A stretch of DNA of 64,000 nucleotides from JAJPIG01 sp035531675 (GTDB lineage Bacteria > Desulfobacterota > Binatia > Binatales > Binataceae): contig DATKSL010000012.1 of NCBI GenBank assembly GCA_035531675.1, forward strand, positions 62,001-126,000, written 5' to 3'. Position numbers and translations under genes: made by a program. The stretch's first letter is position 1; every line of letters starts with the position of its first letter. Below are positions 8,662 to 17,066 of this stretch, piece after piece. The notes under the pieces are model-generated. The model saw nothing but the letters and a program-made list of their open reading frames with translations. It searched no databases and was not told where the DNA came from.

Positions 8662-9240
8662 ATGGCCAGCACCCAGACGACCAAGAGCAACGGCAGCAAG
8701 CGCAACAGCATCCCCGCGCGCCTGCATCATAATGCCTATGTCTGCCGCGACCTCGAAGGTACGCGCAAGTTTTACGAGGGTACGCTGGGCTGGCCGCTGG
8801 TCGCGGTATGGTGCGAGCACGACCATGTTTTCAACGACGATCTGGACTACTGCCATCTGTTCTTCCAGATCGCCGACGGCGGGATGCTGGCCTTTTTCCG
8901 CTTTGCCGATCCGGCCAAGCAGGAGAAGTACGCGCAATATGGTCCACACTCGCCGTTCGTGCATATCGCGCTCAAGGCGGACGCGGCCACGCAGGACGAG
9001 ATCAAACATCGCCTCGAGGCGGCCGGCCACGAGACCAGCATCATCGATCACGGCTACTGCTGGTCGCTGTACGTCACCGATCCCAATGGCCTGAACCTGG
9101 AGTTCGCGGTCGATCATCCAGACTGGGACAAGATTTGCGCGAAGCGGGCGGCGAGCGCTGACGCGGATTTGAAGGCGTGGCTCAAGGGTGATCGCAGCAC
9201 CAACAACGAGTGGCGTCCCGAAGAGCCGGCGGCGAAGTAG
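8662..9240 (+). CDS. VOC-family protein (glyoxalase / extradiol dioxygenase fold)
   Basis: 192 residues with one visible vicinal-oxygen-chelate metal triad: H23 (LHHNAYVCRD), H101 (PFVHIAL) and E147 (GLNLEFAVDHP). The paired beta-alpha-beta-beta-beta modules RDLEGTRKFYEGTLGW and DPNGLNLEFAVDHPDW are clear. Members include glyoxalase, fosfomycin resistance proteins and type I extradiol dioxygenases. The short length favours a single-domain enzyme or isomerase, not a classical two-domain extradiol enzyme. An AGGAGG ribosome-binding site precedes ATG 8662. It is the last plus-strand gene before a convergent dioxygenase operon; in context it could be the ring-cleavage step, but this is an inference. 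Confidence 0.88.
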   Translation: MASTQTTKSNGSKRNSIPARLHHNAYVCRDLEGTRKFYEGTLGWPLVAVWCEHDHVFNDDLDYCHLFFQIADGGMLAFFRFADPAKQEKYAQYGPHSPFVHIALKADAATQDEIKHRLEAAGHETSIIDHGYCWSLYVTDPNGLNLEFAVDHPDWDKICAKRAASADADLKAWLKGDRSTNNEWRPEEPAAK

Positions 9241-9246
9241 CGCGGA

Positions 9247-9726
9247 TCAGACCGGATAGACCAGGTAGCGCGGCGTGGTGCTGGTATCGAGCACCGCTTT
9301 CTTGGCTCTGAACTTCGCACCCGTGGGACTGACTATCACCTCGTCCTGGTAGCATCCCGCCACCAGGATTTCAGAGCGGCCGCGCGCCGAAGTATATAGC
9401 ACTTCAAAGTTGGTAATTACCGAATAGCTATTGGTGCTGCCGGGCGTGCAGGCGAGGCGCTGGATGAAATGACGCGTCCAGTAATCCTCGAAAGTTCCCG
9501 CCCAGACCTGAGTGATGTAACTGACGCGGTCCTTCAGCCGCTCGTAACAGTCGTCCATCATCAGCGCCAGCGGCAGCCCCTGTTCTTCGTTTTCGCGCGG
9601 CGTGCAGATGTAGCTGCCGTGGCTGTCGAAACATGCCAGCCACGCGTCGAAGTCGCGCCGGTCGAGCGCGCTGATGTAGCGAATCTGCAAGTCGTCGATT
9701 GCGGCCAGTAGTTCAGCGCTGATCAC
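9247..9726 (-). CDS. Ring-hydroxylating dioxygenase beta (small) subunit
   Basis: 159 residues of the SnoaL/NTF2-like small-subunit family, with the N-terminal helix ALDRRDFDAWLACFDSHGSY, a central YWTRHFIQRL strand region, and a KAVLDTSTTPRYLVYPV tail like those of benzoate- and anthranilate-dioxygenase small subunits. It starts at GTG 9726, inside the alpha gene, overlapping it by 14 bases, so translation is probably coupled. It is the distal gene of the 9247-13739 operon. Confidence 0.9.
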   Translation of the reverse strand: MISAELLAAIDDLQIRYISALDRRDFDAWLACFDSHGSYICTPRENEEQGLPLALMMDDCYERLKDRVSYITQVWAGTFEDYWTRHFIQRLACTPGSTNSYSVITNFEVLYTSARGRSEILVAGCYQDEVIVSPTGAKFRAKKAVLDTSTTPRYLVYPV

Positions 9727-10897
9727 GTTCGAACCCCATTACCTGTCGATAGTGTTCCCACTTAATCGGATTCGCCGACTCGTCGTTCTGGTCGACGATG
9801 CAAGGCGGGGGAGCCATGGCCGCAACCCCTTTTTGATATCGTACCCGGCCGGGAGTCAGCGAGCCCTGATGGAGGCGGTTGAAGACTGCGCCGTCTTCGA
9901 GCGAGATAAAGCCGCTGGGACCGAGCAGGTTGGAAGACTGGCGCAACCGATGACGCATCATCGCGGGGTCGTCGTCCTGATGGCAGAAGTAGGCGTAGTG
10001 GACTTCAGTTTCGTCGACCGAGTGCGGGATAACGTAGCGCACGTTGATAACGTCGAGATGCTTGATCACCGAGGCCAGCGGAAACAGGGCGATAACGATC
10101 GATTTGGGCGGGGCACCGTTGGCGCCGCGGAATTCGACCAGCGAGCGATCGTTCAGAAAATCCGAGTTCGCGGCGCTCTGCAGCTCGGCCTGGAGACCGA
10201 CGTGACCGTACTCGGTCGCGCACTGGATGCCCTTGCCGCCTTGCCATCGGAGCAGGCGGAAAGCGCGATGAAGCAACGGGGCGTGGTAGCCCTCGTTATC
10301 GTTGTATTCCTTCCAGTTGGAGGAAAAAGTGACTTTCTGATAGCCCAGCAGGACCAGCCGGCCGTCGCCCAGAACCTGTTCGAACAGCGGCGCGGTTTCG
10401 CCAAGATAGGTCGCGAGTTCGGGGGCGTCGTCACTGCAGGTGGCGAAGATCAGGCCGTGAAATTCAGCGGTACGCAGCTCGCGCAAATGGTAGTCGGCCT
10501 TGCGAAAAGCCGCCGGGAAGCGATCACTGCCGGGCGCAGCGAGCAGTTCGCCGCGATTGTTGAACAGCCAACGATGATATGGACACTCGAATTCTTCGGC
10601 GTGACCGCGCGAGCAGGTCTGAAGCTGAGTGCCGCGATGAGTGCAGGAATTGAAGACCACGCGCACCCGGTCGTCGTCGCCGCGGATCGCCAGGACCGGG
10701 GCGTCGCCGAGGCGGAAGGTCTTGAAATCGCCGGGCTTGGGGAGTTCGGCGAGATGCGCGAGCGGATGCCACTCCGGGCCGCGGAAGATACGCTCAAGCT
10801 CGAGGCGGAAGACATCCTCGCGATGAAACGCCGCCTTGGGTAGCTCGGTCGGATTCGCCGGCCAGCGAAAAATATCGGGCTCACCCACCATGGTCAC
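9713..10897 (-). CDS. Rieske dioxygenase alpha subunit with Glu at the bridging position
   Basis: 394 residues. Rieske ligands are C85 and H87 (CTHRG) and C105 and H108 (CPYHRW). The iron site reads NEGYHAPLLH, with H205 and H210 as the two His ligands; the residue three before H205, normally the Asp that bridges electron transfer from the Rieske cluster, is E202. Glu at this place is known in carnitine oxygenase CntA. The third iron ligand is probably the Asp of LEDGAVF further on. The gene starts at GTG 10897, forming GTGA with the stop of the SDR gene, or at ATG 10891. Paired with a beta subunit, so a two-component alpha/beta enzyme is expected. Confidence 0.92.
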   Translation of the reverse strand: MTMVGEPDIFRWPANPTELPKAAFHREDVFRLELERIFRGPEWHPLAHLAELPKPGDFKTFRLGDAPVLAIRGDDDRVRVVFNSCTHRGTQLQTCSRGHAEEFECPYHRWLFNNRGELLAAPGSDRFPAAFRKADYHLRELRTAEFHGLIFATCSDDAPELATYLGETAPLFEQVLGDGRLVLLGYQKVTFSSNWKEYNDNEGYHAPLLHRAFRLLRWQGGKGIQCATEYGHVGLQAELQSAANSDFLNDRSLVEFRGANGAPPKSIVIALFPLASVIKHLDVINVRYVIPHSVDETEVHYAYFCHQDDDPAMMRHRLRQSSNLLGPSGFISLEDGAVFNRLHQGSLTPGRVRYQKGVAAMAPPPCIVDQNDESANPIKWEHYRQVMGFERDQR

Positions 10898-11682
10898 AGT
10901 TGGTCGAAAAGCGGCAAGCGAAATCCCGCGGTGAGGCCGCCGTCGACCACCAGCGAGGCGCCGGTTATGTACGAAGCCTCGTCGGAGGCGAGAAACACCG
11001 CCGGCCGCGCGATCTCCTCAGGCTCCGCGAAGCGCTTGAGCGGGCACAGGTCGGCGATCGCGCGCTCCTGGCCGGGGACGTTGCGCATATAGTTTTCGAT
11101 CCGCGGCGTGCGGGTCGAGCCCGGACAAATCGCGTTGACGCGAATTCCATAAGGCGCGAAATCCATCGCCATGTTGCGCGTCAACAGCACCACGCCGCCC
11201 TTGCTGGCGCTATACGCGGCGCATCGATTCTCGGCCATGATTCCTGCGATCGACGCGATGTTCACGATCGCGCCGCCGCCGCGTTTGCGAATTTGGGGCA
11301 CCGCCTGATTGGAGCATCGATAGACCGAAGTGAGGTTGGTATCGATGATCGAGTACCATTCCTCATCCACCATCTCTTCGACGTTTTTCATCAGGTTGGT
11401 GCCGGCGACGTTGAACAGCACGTCGATGCCGCCGGCCTGGGCGATGGCCTCGGCGAACGTGGCGCGAATCGCGGGCAGGCTCTTCACGTCCATGGTGAAG
11501 TGAAAGGCGCGGCCGCCTTCACGAGCCGCCTCGGCCGCGGTCGCCTGCGCCTGTTCCCCGTTCATATCGGTCACGATGCCGGTGCCGCCGCGGCGCGCCC
11601 ATTCCAGCGCGATCGAGCGGCCGATACCCGCGCCGGCGCCGGTGATGAATGCGATCTTGCCGGCAAACTGTTCCCGCATCAT
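10894..11682 (-). CDS. Short-chain dehydrogenase/reductase (SDR)
   Basis: 262 residues of a classical SDR. The NAD(P) motif TGAGAGIG is at 14-21, NVAG at 91-94, and the catalytic S144, Y157 and K161 lie in NIASIAG and YSASKGG. An Asp after the second beta strand (TDM, 39) suggests NAD preference. The C-terminus ITGASLVVDGGLTAGF is typical. It lies directly upstream of the Rieske alpha gene with a 4-base overlap, a common arrangement for cis-dihydrodiol dehydrogenases that rearomatise the dioxygenase product. That role is an inference; the general SDR assignment is firm. GAGGCAG precedes ATG 11682. Confidence 0.93.
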   Translation of the reverse strand: MMREQFAGKIAFITGAGAGIGRSIALEWARRGGTGIVTDMNGEQAQATAAEAAREGGRAFHFTMDVKSLPAIRATFAEAIAQAGGIDVLFNVAGTNLMKNVEEMVDEEWYSIIDTNLTSVYRCSNQAVPQIRKRGGGAIVNIASIAGIMAENRCAAYSASKGGVVLLTRNMAMDFAPYGIRVNAICPGSTRTPRIENYMRNVPGQERAIADLCPLKRFAEPEEIARPAVFLASDEASYITGASLVVDGGLTAGFRLPLFDQL

Positions 11683-11708
11683 GCTGCCTCGCTTGCGGTC
11701 TCCCGTGG

Positions 11709-12707
11709 TTATGAGCCGAATTGCTTGAGGCTCAGCAGTTCGCCGACATCGCGTCCGCGTCCGGTGCGCACCGCCTCCTCGTAAACCGCGAAGCCCGCCA
11801 TCACATCCTGGATCGCGGTGCCAACCGACTTGAACAGCGTGATTTCCCGATCGTCCGCGCGGCCGGGAACGCTGCCGCCGATCACGTCTTTCATCTCGAA
11901 CACCCGCTCAGGCGGAAACTTGTTTTCCTTGATCGCCGCCACCACGTCGCCCGACTCGCCTTCCACCTGATGGCGCGAGTCGACCACGATGCGCCCGGCG
12001 TTGCCAAACGTATCCGGATCGATCTCGCGCAGCCGCAGCATCGTCGAGCCGATGGCGTTGATATGCATCCCCGGCTGCGACCATTTGCCCTGGTAGGCGA
12101 TCGACGCGGCGCGGCCGGTGGTGTTGGTGGCGACCACCACGATATCCGCATCGCGCACGCAGGCCTCGGGCGTGTCTTTCGCGGTCACCTCGATGCCGAG
12201 CTCAGCGCTCATCCGCCGGGCGAAGTCTGCGCGCCGCTCCGGATTGGGGCTGTAGACCGTGACGCGCTTGACGTTTCGCACCGCGACCACGCCGAGCAGA
12301 TTGGTCCGCGCCTCGAGTCCCGATCCGATCACCGCGACGTGCGGCGTCTCGCGCCGCGCCATGTATTTGGTGGCCACCCCCGTGGCCGCGCCGGTGCGCG
12401 CGGCGGTCAGGTAATGCGCATCCATCATGGCGAGCAGTTCGCCGCTCTGTTGCGAGTAGATCACGATCAGGTAGCGCACGCCCTGTTCGATGGCGCCGTG
12501 GAAGACCTTGTAGCCCATCACGCCGCTTTTGTGGATCAGCGCCGGCATCACGCGGAAGAAGCCGCCGTTGCTCATCGTCAGGTTCATCCGCGGCGGCAGC
12601 ACCACGGTGCCGCGGGCTTCTTCCAGCACCCCGCGCTCGACCGCCTCGACCAGGCGAGGCATCGGCGCAAGCTGCTCAACGTCGTGAGCGTCGAGGAGGA
12701 GCGTCAT
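11709..12707 (-). CDS. Ornithine cyclodeaminase / mu-crystallin family protein
   Basis: 332 residues. The NAD(P)-binding Rossmann segment AVIGSGLEARTNLLG lies near the middle, followed by VYSPNPERRADFARR, and the DADIVVVATNTTGR stretch carries the family Asp. The N-terminal MGYKVFHG region holds the expected substrate-binding Lys. Members deaminate or reduce amino acids and cyclic imines (ornithine cyclodeaminase, ketimine reductase, tauropine dehydrogenases). The presence of such a gene in a dioxygenase operon suggests a nitrogen-containing substrate, but this is an inference. AGGAAA precedes ATG 12707; the gaps to neighbours are 15 and 26 bases, so it is inside the operon. Confidence 0.9.
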   Translation of the reverse strand: MTLLLDAHDVEQLAPMPRLVEAVERGVLEEARGTVVLPPRMNLTMSNGGFFRVMPALIHKSGVMGYKVFHGAIEQGVRYLIVIYSQQSGELLAMMDAHYLTAARTGAATGVATKYMARRETPHVAVIGSGLEARTNLLGVVAVRNVKRVTVYSPNPERRADFARRMSAELGIEVTAKDTPEACVRDADIVVVATNTTGRAASIAYQGKWSQPGMHINAIGSTMLRLREIDPDTFGNAGRIVVDSRHQVEGESGDVVAAIKENKFPPERVFEMKDVIGGSVPGRADDREITLFKSVGTAIQDVMAGFAVYEEAVRTGRGRDVGELLSLKQFGS

Positions 12708-12722
12708 AATTTCCTGTCGCGC

Positions 12723-13739
12723 TCAGGCCGGTTGGCGCCCGATCCAGTAGTCGCGATCGGGCAGCGGCGTGGGGTCGAGCTTCGAGGCGATCAAGGCATT
12801 GCGCAATGATTTCATTTGCGGCTCATGCAGGCGCATGGTCGGCTGCCGCAGCGGTCCGCCATTGAAGCCCTGCAGCCAGGCCTGGTACTTCCACGCCATC
12901 CGATGCAGGAAATGGGCGCCTTTGACCGAGGCGAAGATCTGCTCGTTGGCCATACGGGCCGGATGGTACTGCCAGTAGAGTTCCATGGCCTTTTCTTTCT
13001 GGCCGTCGCGAATCATGTTGAACAGCCGCGGCACCATCGGGCCGTAATACTCGGAGTTGCTGGTGCCGATGAATTGCAGCGGTACCAGGGTCGCCAGGGC
13101 GAGCGCTTCGGACTCGATCGGGAAGGTCACCACCACCTTGTCCGAGAGCGTGAGCCAGGTATCGACGAAGCCGCCCAGCGTCGGCATCCCGCCTTCGGCC
13201 TTGATGCAGACGATATTCGGGACATCGTCGACCAGCTTGCGGATTATCGCGGGTGGGATGCCGGCCGGATGAAGCCGTTCGAAACCCCACAGCGGCACCG
13301 GGAAGAGGATCACACCGAGGTTGGTCTCATCGCAAAACGCCTTGGTGTAATCGTAAATCTCTTCGCCGCTTTCGGGATAGAAGTTGGACGGATAGCCGAG
13401 CAGGATAAGCTCGGCGCCGTTGCGCTCGGCAAGCTGCACGGCGCGGATATTCTCCTCGAGCGTGTTGAACGCCGCATGATGAATCAGGCGCACGCGGCCC
13501 TTGGCCTCGTCCGCGGCCCACTGCACGAAGTCGCCGTACTCCTCGACCGTGATGGCAGTCTCCGAGACCAGCAGGGTGCCCCAGAATCCCAGCTCGATCT
13601 CGCGGCGCACGTCGTGGCGAATGCCGCGTTCGTTCAGGTGTTGCAGGTCATGGGTGTAGCTCGGGATGATGACGTTAGCGATCCCGTGCATCTTGGCTCG
13701 CGCCCATTCGCGGGCTTCTTTCTTCTTGTATTCAGCCAT
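12723..13739 (-). CDS. Dihydrodipicolinate synthase / N-acetylneuraminate lyase family aldolase
   Basis: 338 residues of the class I (Schiff-base) TIM-barrel aldolase superfamily. The Schiff-base Lys is K180 in IVCIKAEGG, and the LILLGYPSNFYPES segment follows the usual barrel pattern. It is longer than DapA, with a C-terminal helical extension. The 17 residues before the barrel are basic and rich in Lys and Arg. Members split or form C-C bonds next to a keto acid; hydratase-aldolases of aromatic degradation belong here. As first gene of the operon that continues into OCD, SDR and Rieske genes it likely acts on a pyruvate-releasing intermediate (inference). A CGGAGG ribosome-binding site precedes ATG 13739. 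Confidence 0.88.
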   Translation of the reverse strand: MAEYKKKEAREWARAKMHGIANVIIPSYTHDLQHLNERGIRHDVRREIELGFWGTLLVSETAITVEEYGDFVQWAADEAKGRVRLIHHAAFNTLEENIRAVQLAERNGAELILLGYPSNFYPESGEEIYDYTKAFCDETNLGVILFPVPLWGFERLHPAGIPPAIIRKLVDDVPNIVCIKAEGGMPTLGGFVDTWLTLSDKVVVTFPIESEALALATLVPLQFIGTSNSEYYGPMVPRLFNMIRDGQKEKAMELYWQYHPARMANEQIFASVKGAHFLHRMAWKYQAWLQGFNGGPLRQPTMRLHEPQMKSLRNALIASKLDPTPLPDRDYWIGRQPA

Positions 13740-13848
13740 GGATGGCCTCCGTTCCTATCTGCGGTGTATCGGCTTTGACGGCCCGTTCTGTCCGCGTTTT
13801 CTATCCTTGTCGCCTTTGCGGCGCAACTCAACCCGCGTACGGGCCTAG

Positions 13849-14049
13849 TATAGTCCCGGCGAGTCGTGCGGCAAGCGAAGCGGATCGCAGGTCACCGAAG
13901 CTTGGGACATCAAACGCAAGCACGCCACTCATTTCATGGATCCGACGCCCGACGGCAAGGATACTTTCGTGAATTCGCAGGCGCCGGCAGAGTACTTGAA
14001 CTTGACCAAGTACTGTGGACCGGCCGGATTGAACGAAATCATGAGATAG
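13849..14049 (+). pseudogene. Short open stretch, possible gene remnant
   Basis: The 328-base gap between the operon start (13739) and the response regulator end (14068) holds one open plus-strand frame from a stop at 13846 to TAG 14047. It ends in about 37 residues from ATG 13936 with a protein-like composition (HFMDPTPDGK, then APAEYLNLTKYCGPAGLNEI). The DPTPDGK turn is reminiscent of beta-propeller repeats. There is no ribosome-binding site at 13936 and no family I can name. It may be the end of a decayed gene or chance. The rest of the gap must contain the promoter of the 9247-13739 operon, but no clear promoter was identified. Confidence 0.25.
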
Positions 14050-14067
14050 GCGCCCCCGGGCGCGCCG

Positions 14068-15447
14068 TCACGGCTTGTCCGGGCTTTCGTCCTCGTCCTG
14101 CAGTTTGCGGTAGAGCGTCTTGCGATCGATTTCCAGGATGGATGCGGCTTCGCTCTTGTTGCCGCCGACGGAGGCCAGCACGGCGCGCACATAGCTGCGT
14201 TCGAGCTGCTCCATCGTCATCCGCCGCACCAGCGCCTGCTCGATCATGCCGGCCGGAGTATCGGGGTCGCCGGCGATCTTGGCCGGCAGATCGCGCCGCC
14301 GCAGGCGGTCTTCGCGGTTCATGATCATCGCCTGCTGAACTGCGTTCTGAAGCTCGCGCGCATTGCCGGGCCATGAGTAACGCAGCAGGCAATCATTGGC
14401 GTCGGAGTCGAGCTTCGGGAGGGTGCGGCCGGCCTGCGAGGCGGCCCGCGCCAGGAAGTGCTTGATGAGCAGCGGGATATCTTCGGGCCGTTCGCGCAGC
14501 GGCGGAATGGTGAGCGTCACCGCGGCCAGCCGATAATAGAGGTCGGTCCGGAAGCGGCCCTGCTCGATCAGCTTCTCGAGGTCGGCGTTGGTGGCGGCGA
14601 TGATGCGGACGCTGACCGGGATTTCGGCGGTTGCGCCGAGCGGCCGAATCTTTTTGTCCTCGAGCGTCCGCAGCAGCTTGGCCTGCACCGCGGGCGGCAT
14701 CTCGCCGATCTCATCGAGAAACAGCGTACCGCCGCGGGCCGATTCGAACAGCCCGGTCTTGCCCTGGCGGGCGTCAGTGAAGGCGCCGCGGACGTAGCCG
14801 AACAGCTCGCTTTCGAGCAGGGTTTCGGGAATTGCCGCGCAGTTGACCGGCACAAACGCGCCCTCGCGATTAGCGCTCATGAAGTGGATAGTGCGCGCCA
14901 GCAGATCCTTGCCGGTGCCGCTCTCGCCGCGGATCAGCAAGCTGGCGTCGTTTTCCGCGACCCGCGGGATCTGCTCCATCAGCTCGACCATCTGGGGACT
15001 CGCCGCGATTATGTTGTCGAGCCCATAGCTGCGGGCCAGCTCACCGCGCAGCCGCAGGACCTCCATCCGGAGCGCCCGATCCTCGAGCGCCCGCGACACC
15101 ATGATCATGAGATCCTGGTTGCTGAAGGGCTTGGTGATGTAATCGAAAGCGCCCAGCTTCATCGACTCGACCGCGGTCTGAATCGAGCCGAAGGCCGTGA
15201 TGATCACGGTCGGCACGGCGGGCGCGATCTTCTTGACCTCGAGCTGCAGTTGATGGCCGTTCATGCCGGTCATGCGCAGGTCGCTGATCAGCAGGTCGGG
15301 CTGCTGCTTGCGCACCAGCTCGAGCGCCTCGGTGCCGGAACCGGCGCTGAGCGTGCGATAGCCCGCGCCGCGCAGAATATCCGACAACATACTGGTCATC
15401 TCGCGGTCATCGTCGACCACCAGGATGGTGGCTGGTTCCATAGTCAT
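14068..15447 (-). CDS. Sigma-54-dependent response regulator (NtrC/AtoC family)
   Basis: 459 residues in three parts. Residues 1-125 are a receiver with acidic D12/D13, phosphoacceptor D56 (LISDLRM) and the KPF Lys. About 145-385 is a sigma-54-activating AAA+ domain with Walker A GESGTGKD, the sigma-54 loop in the form GAFTDA, and Walker B LFLDEIGE. About 410-455 is a Fis-type helix-turn-helix (NKSEAASILEIDRKTLYRKL). It should activate sigma-54 promoters when phosphorylated by the histidine kinase encoded immediately upstream, with which it shares an ATGA overlap. No sigma-54 promoter was confidently identified in the window, so its targets are unknown. Confidence 0.95.
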   Translation of the reverse strand: MTMEPATILVVDDDREMTSMLSDILRGAGYRTLSAGSGTEALELVRKQQPDLLISDLRMTGMNGHQLQLEVKKIAPAVPTVIITAFGSIQTAVESMKLGAFDYITKPFSNQDLMIMVSRALEDRALRMEVLRLRGELARSYGLDNIIAASPQMVELMEQIPRVAENDASLLIRGESGTGKDLLARTIHFMSANREGAFVPVNCAAIPETLLESELFGYVRGAFTDARQGKTGLFESARGGTLFLDEIGEMPPAVQAKLLRTLEDKKIRPLGATAEIPVSVRIIAATNADLEKLIEQGRFRTDLYYRLAAVTLTIPPLRERPEDIPLLIKHFLARAASQAGRTLPKLDSDANDCLLRYSWPGNARELQNAVQQAMIMNREDRLRRRDLPAKIAGDPDTPAGMIEQALVRRMTMEQLERSYVRAVLASVGGNKSEAASILEIDRKTLYRKLQDEDESPDKP

Positions 15448-16919
15448 GCCTGGACCTGCCTCTGTTCACTTTGCCGGTCGATCATTGGGAGCGTTACAAA
15501 GAAGCGAGCGCCGCGATCGCCGCGCGGCTCCATCGTAATCTCACCGTGGTGGTCCTGTATGATGGACTGGCTCACCGCCAAACCCATCCCGGTGCCGCGG
15601 CCGGGCGGCTTGGTGGTGAAGAACGGGTCGAAGATCTGGGCGCGGTTTTCCTCCGCCACGCCCGGACCGTTATCCTCGAAGACAATGCTTAGCCAGTCGC
15701 CGGCGCCGTTGCGACGGATATTCGCGGTGACGCCGAGGACGCCGCCGCCCTGCTCGGTCATCGCGTCCAGCGCGTTCATCCCGAGATTGACGAACACCTG
15801 CTGTAACTGGTCCGAGTCGCAATCGAGCACCAGCGGCTGCGAGCCCAGATCCGGCTGCAAGCGGACATGGCGGCGCGAGGCCTCGGTCTCGAGCAGGCTG
15901 AGCGCGCGCATCACGATCGGTCGCAGGTCGCTGCGCACCCGCTGCGGCTCGCGGCGCCGCGCGTAATCGAGCAGGCGATGAACAATGCCGGAGATGCGGT
16001 CGATCTGGGCGATAATGATGCCGAGGCCGTCGCGCAGCCGGCCCGGTTCGGAGTCGTTGAGGAGATATTCGGCCCGGCCGCGAATCACCGCCATCGGGCT
16101 GCCGATCTCATGAGCCAATCCCGAAGCGAGCGTGCCGATGGTCGCGAGTTTATCCGAATGGCGCAGGTTGCGTTCCAATTCGAGCTGGCGCCGATGTTCC
16201 CTGAGCAGGCGCTCGCGCGAGGCCGTGAGCTGCGCATCGAGGCGGCTGAACTCCTCGGTCAGAGATTCCACCTCATCGCCCGCCAGACTCCGCTCGGCGT
16301 CGTTGTCATTGGATGAGAAGCGGCTGACGCGCCGCGACAGCTCGGAAAGCGGTCGCGTGACGTAGCGCCGGGTGGCGAGCGTGATGAAGGTCGCCGCCAC
16401 GATCAGCACCAGCAGGGCAGCGCCGATTGATGCGATGAGCCGGCGATGGTTGATCTCGCGCACTTCAGTAAGATCAACCGCCACCATCAAATATCCAGCC
16501 AGCGGTCCGGGCGAGAGCTGTAGTGGCACCAGCCGACAGAACCAGAAGCGAGTGCCGGTCTCGCGATTACTCTCCCAGCTGCCGTTGGCATTAACGTCGT
16601 TGAACGCCGTCCGGTTCGGTAACAGCCTGGTGGGGAAGCCCGGCAACGCGAACCACAGCGTCCAGTCGGGCCTGAAGATCGCGGCCTCAGTCCCCTGATC
16701 GCGTATCTGTCGCAGCACCGAGTGCACCTGGTCCCACTCCTGGTTCTCGATGTCCGGGATCAGCGCCGCGCGTAAACCCCGGGTGGTCGCGCGCGTCTCG
16801 CGCTTGAGGCTGTCGATGTACACGCGAGAAGACAGTTGAACGTTGAAGTAGGTGTAAAGCACCAGCACCGGCGTCAACGCAGCCAGTAATACCAGTGCCA
16901 GACGCGTGCCTATCTTCAC
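15444..16919 (-). CDS. Membrane sensor histidine kinase
   Basis: 491 residues, starting at GTG 16919. A first membrane segment (about 7-25), an extracytoplasmic region of about 135 residues and a second segment (161-183) are followed by a HAMP-like linker. A HisKA domain has phosphoacceptor H270 in GLAHEIGSPMAVI. The ATP-binding domain carries the N box (VNLGMNALDAM), G1 (FEDNGPGV) and G2 (GRGTGMGLAVSQSI). The periplasmic segment is too divergent to name a ligand; it shows no Cys-rich or PAS signature by eye. Cognate partner is the adjacent NtrC-type regulator (stop and start overlap by 4 bases). A 9-base inverted repeat lies just upstream of the start. Confidence 0.95.
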   Translation of the reverse strand: MKIGTRLALVLLAALTPVLVLYTYFNVQLSSRVYIDSLKRETRATTRGLRAALIPDIENQEWDQVHSVLRQIRDQGTEAAIFRPDWTLWFALPGFPTRLLPNRTAFNDVNANGSWESNRETGTRFWFCRLVPLQLSPGPLAGYLMVAVDLTEVREINHRRLIASIGAALLVLIVAATFITLATRRYVTRPLSELSRRVSRFSSNDNDAERSLAGDEVESLTEEFSRLDAQLTASRERLLREHRRQLELERNLRHSDKLATIGTLASGLAHEIGSPMAVIRGRAEYLLNDSEPGRLRDGLGIIIAQIDRISGIVHRLLDYARRREPQRVRSDLRPIVMRALSLLETEASRRHVRLQPDLGSQPLVLDCDSDQLQQVFVNLGMNALDAMTEQGGGVLGVTANIRRNGAGDWLSIVFEDNGPGVAEENRAQIFDPFFTTKPPGRGTGMGLAVSQSIIQDHHGEITMEPRGDRGARFFVTLPMIDRQSEQRQVQA

Positions 16920-16932
16920 GAATGAAACCCTT

Positions 16933-16963
16933 GCGCCAGGCGCGCATTATTCGGGCCTGGCGC
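16933..16963. promoter_or_regulatory. Inverted repeat upstream of the two-component system
   Basis: Perfect arms GCGCCAGGC (16933-16941) and GCCTGGCGC (16955-16963) are separated by 13 bases and lie 13 bases before the GTG of the histidine kinase. Such a dyad could be an operator for autoregulation or a leader hairpin. No T-tract follows on the minus strand, so it is not an obvious terminator. Confidence 0.45.
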
Positions 16964-17066
16964 GGATTTACACATCCTAGCGCTTTGTGGTCGAACCTCG
17001 ACAACCGCGTTCTCGATACCTTTCGAGTCTCTCGCGGGTGGATATTCGATGCGCCTCGGGGTGCCG

